From the NCBI GenBank assembly GCA_022661535.1, contig JAKULF010000010.1, positions 868,001 through 932,000 on the forward strand: a DNA stretch of 64,000 nucleotides, in the 5' to 3' direction. Position 1 is the first letter of the stretch; each line of letters begins with the position of its first letter. The position numbers and the translations under genes are program-made. This document shows positions 12,301 to 26,057 of this stretch, one piece after another. The notes beneath the pieces were generated by a model, which had not been told where the DNA came from, searched no databases, and saw only the letters and a program-made list of their open reading frames with translations. The stretch is from Eutypa lata (Eukaryota; Ascomycota; Sordariomycetes; Xylariales; Diatrypaceae).

Positions 12301-13244
12301 ATTTTAAAAATTATAAAAAGAAATTTTTTTTTATAAAAAGTTTTAAAAAGAATTAATAACTTTTTATATTATTATAATTATAATAATTTAAAATAAAAAT
12401 AAATTATATAAAATTAAACTTTTTAAATTTTTTAAATTATAAATTATTTTTATTATTTATTTATTAAAAAAAGTTATTACGAAAAATATATATATAAAAA
12501 TAAAAATTTATAATTATAAAAAATATATTTAATAAATTAAATTTTATTTTATTTTATTAAAATAAATATTTAATTATAAATTTAATAAAATAATTATTAA
12601 GAATATTATAAATTAAAATTAATTATATATAATAATTTTAAAAAATATATATTTAATTTAATTTATATTATAATTAAAATAACGAAATTTAATTTAAAAA
12701 CTATTTAATATAACGTAAAAATAACGTTTTTAAATATAATAAAAAACGATAATATATTTATAATTTATAAATATTTAAATAAATTAAAAAAATAAAATAT
12801 TTTATTAAAAATTAAAAAGCGTTATATAAATTAAAAGATTTATTAATATTATAATATAAAAAGTTTAATTTAATATTAAAAAACTTAAATTTATTATTTT
12901 AATAAAAAATTTATATTTATTTTATATTAAATAATATATATTTTTAATTATATTTTTTTATAAATAATATTTTAATTTTATAAAATAAAAAATATAAAAC
13001 GAAAATATAAAAGTTTAAAAATTAATATAAAATAAAATATAAACTTAAAATATAAAATTAAAGAAATTATTTTTTCGAACTTTTTTTTTTCGTTTTATAT
13101 TTATTATTATTATAACGTTATAATATTAAAGTATGCGATATATTTTTAATTAATCTTTATATATAAATAATTATAATTACGTTATAAATCTTTTATATAT
13201 AAATTATATATAAGTTATAATTTATTTTAAATTTTAAGTCGTTA
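9345..13244. other. RIP-degenerate AT-rich DNA, unassigned
   Basis: Almost only A and T. The few remaining C are mostly followed by G or T, and CpA and TpG are rare, the expected residue of C-to-T mutation of repeats. No frame is open for any useful length. Contains a (TA)n run near 9490-9510. Presumably the ruined body of a transposon; class cannot be read. Confidence 0.6.
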
Positions 13245-14660
13245 TATATATAATATATATTATATATTACGTTAATATATTAAGTTTTAATTAATTAAAT
13301 CTTTAAGATTTTTCGCGAATTACGACGGTTTAAGTTTATTTAATAATTTTTATTTTTTAAAATATTATAAAATAACGTATTATAATATTAAAAAATTCGT
13401 AAAAGATTTAAAATATATTTAATAAGTTTTAAACTTTATATATTTTAAATTTATAAATTAATATATAATTAAAAAAATTTATTATTTTTTTAAACTTAAA
13501 ATAAAACCGTATAAATTAAAACAAATAAATTATTTTATAAAAATTACTTTATAAAAATTACTTTATAAACGCGTTTAAATACACTTTTTATATATATATT
13601 ATTCTTATTATTTTAATTAAAAAAATTATAATATATAAAGCTTTTATTATATTAAATTATACTTATATAATTCTTTTATAAATAATTAAAATAATAATAA
13701 TAATAATAATAATAATATATAATTAAAAAAGATTTTAAAACTTTTAAACTTATAAAATAATTTATAAATTTATAAACTTATAAAATAATTTATAAACTTA
13801 TAATTTATAAATTTATAATTTATAAATTTATAAATTTAAATAATTAAAACGTAAAAAAAGTTATTAATAATTTTATTATATTTTTAAACTTATAATTTAT
13901 AAAATAACTTATAAATTTATAATTTATAAATTTATAAACTTATAAATTTAAATTAAATTACGTAAACTATTTATTTAAACGATTATTTAATTTATATATT
14001 ATTATTATTATTTTAATTATTTCGAAAAAAGTCGTTTAAAAATAATATTATATAAAAAAAACTTAAAGTATTATAATTCTTTTAATTAAAGTAATAATAA
14101 TAATATACGAACGAAATAATCGTTTAAATAAATAATTTATATAAACGTATTTAAACGTTTTTTTTAATATATTATAATTATTTATTATATTATTAAACTT
14201 ATAACGCTTTAAGTTTTTTTTATATAATATTACTTTTAAATAATTTTTTACGAAATAATTAAAGTTATATTAATAATATATAAGTTATAAAAACGTTTAA
14301 ATAAAATATTTTAATATTTATAAGTTTTTAAACTTTAAATTAAAGCGAATTACTTTTCTTTAAATTTATAATAATAATATATATATATTTTTAATTTTTA
14401 TTTTAATTTACATTTAATAATATATTTAATTTTTTAATATATATTTTATTTAATTAATTATTAAATAAAACGTAAAAAAAGTTAAAATCGATTTATATAA
14501 AAAAAAAGCGTTTTTAATATTTATAAAGTTAAAAATTATTAAATTAAATTAAGCTTTTTTCGATTAACTTTTAAAATTTATAAGTTTTTTTTATATTAAA
14601 TTTAATAAATATATAAAATATAATTAATTTAAAAAAGCTTAATATATAAAGTAAATCATA
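13245..14660 (-). repeat. Inverted repeat arm, left
   Basis: In reverse complement it matches 29827-31030. Anchor points include AAACGCGTTTATAAAGTAAT (left 13541-13570, right about 30712-30731), a TCGCGAAAAATC core (left about 13306-13317, right 30971-30982), and a long AT stretch around 14041-14160 that matches about 30390-30500. Differences are overwhelmingly transitions. This arm is about 200 bp longer than its partner because of an expanded TTATAAATTTATAAAC-like minisatellite at 13740-13950. Confidence 0.8.
13690..13717. repeat. (AAT)n microsatellite
   Basis: About nine tandem AAT units inside the left inverted-repeat arm. Confidence 0.8.
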
Positions 14661-17132
14661 ATAAAAAAATCGTTTATTATAAATAAATAATTATTTATAA
14701 TTTTAAATAAAATCTTTTATTAAACCTTTAAAGATTTATAAGCTTAATTAAACATTATTAATATTTATTATTAACGATAAGCTTTTTTAATTACGTTATA
14801 ATAATAACGTAACGTTATAATAATTATAACGTTACGTTATATTAATTTTATTATTAATTATTATAACGAATTATAACGAAATAAACGATAAATAAAAAAA
14901 TTAATATATTTTATATATTATTTTTATATTTTATTTATATCGTTATTTATATATAAATATTTAAAGGTTTAAATTTTTTATTTTATTTTTTAAAGTTATT
15001 AATATTATTTTAAAATAAATATAATATAATATAATAATTTATATATATAAAAAATAACTTTTTATATTTAATTTTATAAATTAAAAAAAATAAATTTATT
15101 ATTAAATTTAAAGTTATATAAACATTTTTATTAAAATTATAATTTAAAAAATAAAAGATTATTTATTAAATAATAATATTCGTTATATAATTAAAGCTTT
15201 ATTTAATTATTATAACGTTAATTATTAAATTAAATATAAAATTTTAAAAAATATTATTTAACGTTATTTTAATAACTTTTTTAATAAAAAAAAGTTATTA
15301 TTAATTATTTAATAATAAAGTTATTAATAAAATTAAAAAGTTATTATAAAAATATAACTTTAAAATTTAACGATTATTATAAGTTATTTTTTTTAAATAT
15401 TATTAATATTAAACTTTTTTATTAAACTTTTTTATTTTTCGAAAAAATTATATAATAAACTTTAAGTTATCGTAATTATCGAAAATATATAATTTATATT
15501 AAAAGTTAAATATTAAAAAATATTATTATAATTCGTTTCGTATAAATTAAAAAAGAATTATTAATTTATAAATTTAACTTTAAAAATTATTAAATAAAAA
15601 TACGTTATAATAACGAAATATATTTTTATTTTAAATTTTTAAAAAAAATAATTATAATATAAAAACTTAAAAAATAATATTATTTAAATTATATTTATTA
15701 TTAAATAAAACTTAATTATAACGATAATATTTATTTAAACGCTTAAATTATTATTAATTACGACTTTAAAAGTAAATTTATTTAATATAACTTTAATAAT
15801 AATAACGATATTATAACTTTTAAAATTTATTTTAAATATATTTTAAAACTCGTTATAAATTAATAATTTTAATATAATAATAACTTTATTAAAAAAAAAC
15901 GCTTTAAGTTATAATTATAAATTAATAAATAATATTATCGTTTAATAAAAAAATGCATTAATTTAAAATATTTTAAAAAATATTTTAATAATTTTAATTT
16001 AATTTTTATTAAAAACGTTTAAAAAATATTAAAAAAATAAATTTAATAATAAATTATATAAAACTTATATATTTTAAAATTAAAAATTAAAAGAAATTAA
16101 ATAACTTTTAAATAAAAATTTATAAACGAATAAATAATATTATTATTATTACGTTTATAAAATATAATTTATTTAAAAAATTAAATATTAAATTATTAAT
16201 ATAAAAATTTACGTTAATAAAAATATTATTTTAAATAATATAAATTATAAAAATATATTAATTATTTTATTTATCGTTTACGAAAATATTATTAATGCGT
16301 TAAATCGAATTAAAAAATATTAATTATCGTTATTTAATAATAATTATTATTAATTAACGATTATTATATTCGTTAAAAAAGTTATATTTAATTAATTATT
16401 ATTATAAAATTATTATAAAATTTAAAAATAAAAAAGTTATAATTATTAATAAAAATAAAAATAAACTTTTATTAATTAATAAAATAAAATAAATTTATTA
16501 ATTACTTTATTTATTAATCGTTTTTAAATAAAATGGTTTAAAAACTTATTTAATTAAAACGTAATAAAATCGTAATTAAAATAACGATAATTAATTATTA
16601 TAAAAATTAAATTTATAAATAAATAAATTAAACTTAATATTAATATATTACGAATTAATAATTAATAAAGTTTTTATTAATTATACGATATTTTTCTTTT
16701 TATTAAAAAAATAATTAAAATTATATTATTATCGTTAAATATTTATTATTAAAAAAACTTTAAATTTAAATTTTAAAAATAATAAATTAATAAAATAATT
16801 ATTAAAAAATTTAAACTTTTTTTTAAAAAAAAAATAATTAAATTTTTAATTATTAAATTAAACGATTTATTTTTTTAATATTAAAATAATTTAAAATTAT
16901 AAAATATATAAAATTTTAAATATTTAAAAGAAATTTATTTTAAATTTTAAAATGTTTAATTAAAAAGTATTAAGAATTTATAAAGTTTATATTTTATATT
17001 TTAATAATAATACGATTAAATATAATATTTATAATATTTAATTTTTTTAAAGTTTTTATTAATTTATTTTTAAAATATATAAAAAAAGATTAATAATATA
17101 ATTAAATATTTTATATAATAAAATATTTAAAT
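14661..17132. other. RIP-degenerate AT-rich DNA with a short palindrome
   Basis: No frame open. Holds a 17 bp + 3 nt + 17 bp palindrome at 14804-14840 built from ATAACGTAACGTTATAA and its reverse complement. Direct insertion site of the large LTR element lies at its right end (TAAAT at 17128-17132). Confidence 0.6.
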
Positions 17133-17275
17133 TATTAAAAATAATTTCTTTTATAAATAATAAATCGATATTAAGGCCTTAAAATTAAACGTTATATTTT
17201 TTTTTTCGTTTATTATTTTTCGAACGTTTTTTTAAATAATATAATTTTTTATATAATTATAAACTTCGTTTAATA
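17133..17275. repeat. 5' LTR of large element copy 1
   Basis: Aligns with 28886-29028 and 55009-55153. Shared landmarks: TTATAAATAATAAATCGA near the start, AAATTAAACGTTATATTTTT in the middle, and AAACTTCGTTTAATA at the end. Confidence 0.85.
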
Positions 17276-20200
17276 TTTAATAATAATTCTTTAATTATTT
17301 ATAATATTAAATTATAATTATTTATTATATTATTTTTATTATTAAAAAAAAATTTTTTTTCGAAAAAAAAAAACGTTTAAATTTCGTTTAATATTTAATT
17401 TAAAACTTTCTTTTTAATCGTAATTTATTTATTTATTTATTTAAAAGATTTTTTATAAATTTATTTATAAAATTTATAATTTTATATTTTTTTCTTTTAT
17501 TATTATAATTTTTTATATAAAATATATATATTTTTATTTTATTTATTAAAACGATTCGTTTTATATAATTTTTTCTTTTTCATTATTATAATTCGTTATT
17601 TTATTTAAAGGTATTAAAATACTTTTTTATTAAAAACTTTTTTTATTTATATATTTTTATAACGAATTTCGTTTTTTAATAAATTTATATAATAATATTA
17701 AATTTTATTATAAATTATTTAAATTTTATTTAAATAAATACTTTATTCTTTAAAGTTATTTTTAAAATTTACGAATTTACTTTATTATATAATCGCTTAA
17801 TTTTATAATCGTTTAATCGTTAAATATAACGAATATAAAGTATTCGCTTTACGATTTATTTTTAAAATTAAATAATCGATTATTAAAAGTTTAAATAAAT
17901 TTATTTTACGATATATAAATTCGTAAAAATTAAATTTTAAATTAATTAATTCTTTTTTTAATAAAAAAAATTCGTAAAGTAATTTTATTTTTAACTTAAT
18001 TATTTTATATAAAAAAATAATTAATTTATATAAAAAACTTTTTTTTTTATAAAAAACTTTATTTAAATTTACTTAATATTAACCGTAAAAAACGTAATAA
18101 TAAACGTTATTAAACGACTTTATTTTTAAAAAATTAAATTATTAATTTTTTTAAAACGTAAAGTTTTTTCTTTTTTATTTTTCCTTTTAATAAATTTATA
18201 AAAATTAAATTTATTAAAAAGCTTTTTTTTATTTTTCGTTTTATAATTCGTTAAAAACTTATAATTTAAAAACGTACTTTTTTTTAACATTTTTAAATCG
18301 ATTATATTATAATAATTAAATTAATTTTAATTAAAAAAAAGAATTTTAATTCGTAATTTATTTAAAGCTTTTTTATAATTAACGTATATAATTTCTTTTT
18401 TATATAATTTTTTATTAAAACGAAATTTAATTTTTTAACGAATAACTTTTCTTTATTATAACGTTAATTATTTTTTAAAATAATTAAAAGTAATTTAAAT
18501 TTAATAAAAAAACTTATTATAAATATTTTTAATAATAACGTTATTAAAGAATTTATTATTTTCGTTATAATAACTTTTAAATCTTTTAATAAAAATTAAA
18601 ATTAAAAGTTTATTATTTATAAATAAAAAATTTAATAAATTAATTATTTAAATTTTAATTTAAATTTATCCTTTAATAATAATAATTATATTTAAATCGA
18701 ATTCGATATTTATTAAAAAAATGTTTTTTTTTTATAAATTTTATATATAAATATATATTAAATTTTATTTAATTTAAAGTTTTCGTTAAAAACTTTTCGT
18801 AATTTTTTCGTAATAACGTTTAAAGTTAATAAATAATAAAGTTAAGTATAAATATTAAAATATTTATATTAAATAATTTTAAAAAACTTTTTAAAAAGAT
18901 TATTAAACGATTTAAAATTATAAAGTTTAAAGTTTTTAAATTTTTAAAAAACGATAAATTTAAATTAAATTATATTTATATAAATGTATTTATTAAAAAT
19001 TAAATCGTTAAATATATTCGTTATTTTTAAATTATTAATTTTCTTTTTATATTATAATAAATGTTTTATTTATATAACTTTTTTTATATTTAATTTTAAG
19101 TTTTCGTATTTTAATTTAATAAAAATATACGTTTTAACGATTATTTTATTTATTTTAAAAAAAAAATTTAAGTTTATTAAAATATAATTTTAATTAAATT
19201 AAAAGTTATTTTTTTTAATTTAATTTTAAAAAGCTTAAATACGTTTTTATTAATTAACGTTTATTAAATAAACGTTTTAATATTATTTATTTTAATTATA
19301 TATATATATAAATTAATTAAAAAATACGAATTTTATAATTAAAATTATAACGAAAATAATTCGTTTTAAGCCGATCGTTAAAATTAAAAAAACCGTTTTA
19401 AATATTAATTTTTTTAAAGAAATTAAAATTTAAATATTAAATAATTATTTCGTTAATATTTTTTTTTATATAAAAATTAATATCGCGATTAATTTAACGA
19501 TAAAAAAAATTTTCGCGAAAACTTTTAAATTAATTATCGCGGAAATTTTTAAAGTAAATATAATAGTTTATATTATAAACTTTTTAATAAACGTCGTTTT
19601 AATTAAAGTTTTTAACGTTTTAATTAATAAATTCGCATTAATTATAAAAATTAATTCGTTTATTTTTAAAACGAATAATACGTATTTATTAATAAATAAA
19701 ATAAAATTAATATTAAAAAATAACTTATTATTAATAATTATTTTTTTTTTAAAAAAATTATACAAAACGAAAAAAATATTTATTATTATAAAAAGTTCGT
19801 AAAAAATTAAAATAAATTTATTTACTTTATCGTATTTATTAATATTAATATTTTTCGTTTAACTTTTTTTAAAAAAAAAATATATTAAAAATATAAATTA
19901 ATATTTTTTTTAAAAAATATTTATATAAATTATATATATTAAAATTTATATTAAAATACGTTTTTTTTTTTTTAATTATTAAAATAAATTTACGAAAACT
20001 TTTTAATGTAAAAAAAATTAAATTTTTTTTTTAATATTCGTTAAAAACGTTTCGAAAAATATTAAATAATAACTTTTATTTTTAATAAAAGTTATTTATA
20101 TTTCGTTTTTTTTTAATAAAAAATATTTAAAAAGATATATTACTTTTAAATTTTATTAAAACAAAAATAATTAAATAAATAACGACGTTTTTTTTATAAA

Positions 20201-23200
20201 TAATATAAAATAAATCTTTATTCGTTTTAAATTTATATTAAATTTAAATTTATTTAAAAAGTATATATATATAATTTTTTTTATTATATATAATAATATA
20301 ATTATTATTATATATATAAATATAAAAGCGTTATATATTATTATAAAAAAAAATAAAATAAAATAAAATTATTTTAATTAATAAAAAATATTTAATAATA
20401 TTATTACGTTTAAAAGTTTTAATAATTTAATTACTTTTAAGGAAAAAAATATATTTAATATTATTATTTTTACGAAATAAAATAATAAAAAAGTTTAATT
20501 TATTATTTTCGTTATAATTTAAATAAAAATTTATTTAAAATTTAATTTTCTTTTTAAAAATAATTAATTAAATAAAAATAAAATAATAATTAATTTTTTT
20601 AAAAAATAAATTAAGTTTTTATTTTATAAATAAATTATAATATTTATAAAAATCGTTCGTAAAAAAGGTTTAATTAAAAAAAAAAAATCGTTAAATATAA
20701 TATTATTATTTCTTTTTATTTTATAATTATTATATTAATAAAATATATTAACTTTTAAGAATTTAATAAGTTTAATTAAAAACAAATGTATTTTTTTTTA
20801 ATTTTATAAAACGACGTATTAAATGTTATCGTAAAAGTTAATATTTTAAAATTAATATTTTATATAAATTATATTAATTTATTCGTTATAATTTTTAAAA
20901 ATATTAAATTCGAAATAATTTAAAATATAAATAAAAACGGGTTTTTTATTATAAATTAAATAAAAGTTATTATAATATAAGTTTTTTAAAAATATAAAAA
21001 AAACGTATTTTAAGCTTTTATAATTTATAATATAAATATTATTAAAAGATTAATATATATTTTAATTATAAAAAATATTACGATAAAAAATATTTAATTA
21101 ATTATATATTTAAATATTAAAGGTTAAAAATTCTTTTTTTTTATTAAAAAATAATATAAAAATAATATTTTAATTAATTTTATAAAGCTTTTAAATAAGC
21201 TTAAAATATATATTAAAAACGAAGTTAATATCGTAATTACGAACTTAAATTTTACGATTAAATTAAAAGAAATCTTTAAAAAATACGATATATAACGAAA
21301 TAAAAAAATTATATTTATATTAAATAAATAAAAAATAAAAGTTAATTTTATTAAAAATTAATAACGTTAAAAAATTCGCATTAAATATTATCGATTTGAT
21401 ATAAAAAATTAAGTTTTTTTTAATAAAGTTTTTAATAATATATATATATTAAAACGATTAAATTAAATAAAGGAATTTTTTTTTAAATATTTAATTTTTA
21501 TTATTTAATAAATAATAAAAAAAAAACGTAAAAGTTATATCGTTATTAATTTATAAGTTTTTAATAACTTAGTTATATTAAATGTTTATTTTATGTTATT
21601 ATAAAATGATATTTTTTTTTATATATATAAAAAGAAATTTATTATAATATTTAACGTAATAATATTTTTTTATTAATTTTCTTTATAAGGTTTATATAAA
21701 AATAAAATAATTATTATATTTTTAAAAGATTTAAAAGTATTTAACGTTTATTTTTTAAATTTTAAGAATAACTTAACGTTTATTTAACGATTTATAAATT
21801 AAATTTTATTTTTATATAAAGATTTTTATTATATATATATTAATAACGTTGTAATTTTTAACGATATTAAAAAAAAATATCTTTTTAACGTTAATATAAT
21901 TTTTAAATATTTTATAAATATAAACTTTTTTTATTAATAAAGAAATTATTTTACGAATATACGTTAATAAAATTATTAAGTTTTAAAGTTAACGGTTTTA
22001 ATATTATTATTATATAAAATAAAATATAAATTATATAAAAATTTAAATTTTTTTATATTTTAATTAATTTTAAAACGTATTTTAAAATAATAATTTAATT
22101 TCGAAAGTATATTTTTTAATTTTAATAAAAAATAAAATTTTTATAAAAAAAGAAAACGAAAATATTAATAATAAAAAGAATTAATAATAATTTTTTTAAA
22201 GTAAATATTACATTAAAGAAAAAATATACATTTATTCGAAAATTAAATTTTATTTTTAAAAAATTAAAAAGTTTTCGATTATTATAAAATGTATTTTTTA
22301 ACGAAAATTATTTTATTTATTAAAATTTACGTCGATAAATTTTTTTTAAAATCGATGCTTTTTAATAATAAAGCTTTATTATTATAGTTTTTTACTTTTT
22401 TATTTTTTAAAAAAAAAAGTTAATTTTTTTAAATAACGTTAAAGTTATTATATATTTTAATAAAGTTTTTATTTTTATAAAAAAAAAATATAAAGTTATA
22501 AAATTTAAAATAATATATTTAATTTAAGTTTATAAATAATTTCGTTTTTAATTTTATTTTTATATTTAAAATATAATAATTTTTATTAATTATAAAGTTA
22601 TAAAAAAAGTTATTAATTAAAAGAATTTATATTTCGTTAATATAATTAAAAGTAATTTTCGATTAATAACGATTTTAATATATTTTAAATAATATAAATT
22701 TAACGTTAAATATATTTTTAATAAAGTTAATTTAATTTTAAATATATTATTAAAAATCTTTACGTTAAATACGAAAAAAAATATAATAAATAAAAAAGAT
22801 AATATTAAAGGTAAACTTAACGATATAATTAAAGATTTCGATTATATTATATCGAAATTTTTTTTTAATTTTAAATATAAATAAAAAAATTTTAACGAAT
22901 ATAAAATTAATCGTTAAATAATATATATTATAAATAAATTATTTTTTAAATATAATAATTATTAATAAAATTTTTTTTAATAAATCGAAAAAGTTAAAAG
23001 TAAAAAAAAAGAAAATTTTTAAATTTAATTTAAAAAATATAATAAGTATAAAACTTTTTAAATTAAAAAATTTTATTTTTACGTTAAAAAAAGATTTTTA
23101 TATAATATTTTTTAATTAAAAAATCGTTTTATTATTTTAAATTTATATTATAAGGAAATTTTTAATATAATTTACGATATTAAATATTATTTCGGCTTTA

Positions 23201-23993
23201 AAAAAATATTATATAATTTAAATAATATCGTAATATTTAATTTAATAAAAAAAGTTAAAAATTACATAAAGTATTATTTTAATTATTAATAAAATAAAAT
23301 TAATAAATAAAAAAACTTAATTTTTTATATTTTATATAAATAAAATCGTTTTTTTATTATATAATAACGTTAAATTTTATAATTAATTTATTATAAATTT
23401 TTAATAAAAATATTTTTTAATTTATATTTAATTATAATATTTTTAATATTTTATTAATTATTATATATAAATTTATTAAAAAAGTTATTTTAATTTTAAA
23501 ATATATTATATATATAATCGAAAAATAAATAATAATTACTTAACGTATTTTAATATTATTTAATTAAAAAGTATTAAAACGTATAATTTTAAATAAAAAT
23601 TTAAAATTTATATTTAAATTTTAAAAAACGTTATTTTTTTTATAAAAACAATTAAAGTAAAAAAATTAATTAAAAAATTAAAATTATTATTCGATATTAT
23701 ATAATAACGTTAAACGAATTTTAAATTTATATAATTTTTTTTTAATATAATATAAATAATATAAAATTATCGATTACGAAAAAAACATTAAATAAAATGA
23801 TTTTAAATTTTAAATCGTTTTTCGTTTTTTTAATTTTAAAAGTTTTTTAAACTTTTTAATTTATAAACTTTTTCGTAAATTATATTAAAAAAAAATAAAA
23901 TTAATAATAAATTTCGTTATTATAAATTTAAAAATATAATATAACGTAAAATATATATTATTAAAATTTAATATTAAAAATAAAGTTTATTTT

Positions 23994-24259
23994 TATTACG
24001 AACCGTAAAAACGCGTATATAAATGCTTTTTTATAAAATGAAAATATTAAATTAAAAAAAAAAAAAAGCAAAAAAAAAAATTTATAATAAAAAATTAACT
24101 TTAAATAAATAAAACAAATACCTTATTATTATTTAACTTTTTAATAATTTATTATTTCTTTAAGTTATATTTATTTATTAATTATTTATATATTATATAT
24201 ATAATTTATTATTATTTTAATTCCATTATTATTTAATTATTTAATTACGTATCGTAATA
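23994..24259. repeat. Left LTR of nested element
   Basis: Shares with the right LTR the opening TATTACGAACCGTAAAAA, a middle stretch TTTATTATTATTTAA-like and the closing ATCGTAATA. Confidence 0.88.
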
Positions 24260-24618
24260 TTACTTTTTCGTTAAAAAAAGCTTCGTTTCGAAAATTATAC
24301 ATTTTATACGACTTTATTTCTTTATTTAATTATTAAATTAACTGTAAATATTAACTTTATAAAAATCTTTTTATCGAAATATAAATAATTTAATCGTAAA
24401 TATTTAAATACGTATTAAATTCGTTATTAAAATACAAAGTAAATATAATAACTCTTTTTATAAATATTACGATATACGAATCGTAAAAGTAATTATTAAA
24501 AAGGTAATTTTCGTTATAATAAATATATAACTTATTATTTATTTATTTTTTACGTTATTTTTTAATAATAAATTAAGTAATTTATTTATTAATAATAACT
24601 TAATTACTTTCGTTTTCG

Positions 24619-24649
24619 AGCTTAACTTTAACTTTAACTTTAACTTTTA
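24619..24649. repeat. Short CTTTAA tandem repeat
   Basis: About four to five units of period 6 (CTTTAA, with imperfect edge units) inside the nested element. Confidence 0.7.
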
Positions 24650-25790
24650 ATAATTTAATTAAATTAAAAACAAATTAATTTAAAATATTAACATTATAAA
24701 TTATATTAAAGTTAATATTTATTCGATTAATATTAACCGATCGATAATTATTAATTATTAAAAAAATAACTTCGTAAATAAGCTTATAAAATAATTCGAC
24801 GAAAATATCGTAATCGAATAATAACTTTTCGTTCGTTTTTTTATAATTTAAACGTTTTTATAAAAAACTAAAAAAATTATAACGAAAGTTTATAATTCGA
24901 AAATTATTAAATAAATTAATAGCTTTACTTACAAGTTAAATTTAATACTTTTATTCGAAAAAAAACTTAACGAAAGTTTTATTATTTTACTTTAAATAAC
25001 GAAGCTTTTTAATAATTTATTAACGTTTTAAAAAGTTATAATATAAACGCTTTAAAGTTTTAACGATTTTATTATAATCGAATATTTACGTTTTAAGCGT
25101 ATAATAAAGTAAAAAGTTTATTACGAATTTAATAAAAAAGTTTAAACGATTATAAACGTATTAAAATTAACTTTTTACATTATTAATAATAACTTTGTTT
25201 ATATTAAATTTTTCTTTTATTATAAATAATTAAACATTAAAATTCTTTTTAAAATTAATAAACTTTTTAACGTTAAATAAAATTATTTTTCGTTAAAATA
25301 ATTTAATTAAAATTATTATTAAGGTTTCGTTTTAAGCCTTTAAAGCTTATATTTATACATTAAATTAATAATTTAATTTATTACGAGTTTATTATATAAT
25401 AATAAAAATAACTACTTAAACTTTTTAAATAATAATAAAAACTATATTATCGATGTTTATTAATAATAAAAAAGTTATTATTATTTAATTTTAATATATT
25501 ATAAAAATAAAAAATAAATATTATAAAAACAAAAATAATTATATATACGCGTTAAAAATTTATTAAAACCGTATTAAGCTCGAAAATATAATATTTATAT
25601 CGTAATAAATATTTAATATTAATAAAGGTATCGTTATTACGTAATCGATAAAAAGGGTGTTTTTAATAAATGTAAACTTATAAAAAGTAAATATAATAAA
25701 TAAATAAATATGCGTATTTCTTAAGAATTTTTAATTGTTTTATATAATATAAAAAATGTTTATTTATATAAGTAAAGGAATTTAATATTA

Positions 25791-26057
25791 TATTACGAAC
25801 CGTAAAAATACATATACGAATGTTTTTTTATAAAGTAAAAATATTAAATTAAAGAAAAAAAGAAAATAAAAGGAAAGATTTATAATAAAAGATTAACTTT
25901 AAGTAAATAAAATAAATACTTTATTATTATTTAATTTTTTAATAATTTATTATTTTTTTAAGTTATATTTATTTATTATTTATTTATATATCGTATATAT
26001 AATCCATTATTATTTTAATTTCATTATTATTTAATTACTTAATTATATATCGTAATA
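25791..26057. repeat. Right LTR of nested element
   Basis: Nearly same length as 23994-24259, same terminal octamers, differing mainly by transitions; followed directly by the ATTTT target duplication. Confidence 0.88.

Larger units (their letters stand above)
23994..26057. mobile_element. Nested short LTR element (probably non-autonomous)
   Basis: Two direct repeats, 23994-24259 (266 bp) and 25791-26057 (267 bp), each start TATTACGA and end TCGTAATA, an exact 8 bp terminal inversion. Before RIP these would be TG...CA ends. The 5 bp ATTTT flanks it on both sides (23989-23993 and 26058-26062). The internal region is only 1,531 bp, too short for a complete gag-pol, which suggests a truncated or TRIM-like derivative. 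The related large element at 55009 onward lacks it. RIP prevents reading of a primer-binding site or polypurine tract with confidence. Confidence 0.88.

Noticed and set aside
18984..19765. Open frames in AT-only DNA inside the LTR element
   Set aside because: Composition is almost only Ile, Phe, Leu, Lys, Asn and Tyr, as any frame in such DNA gives; not genes.
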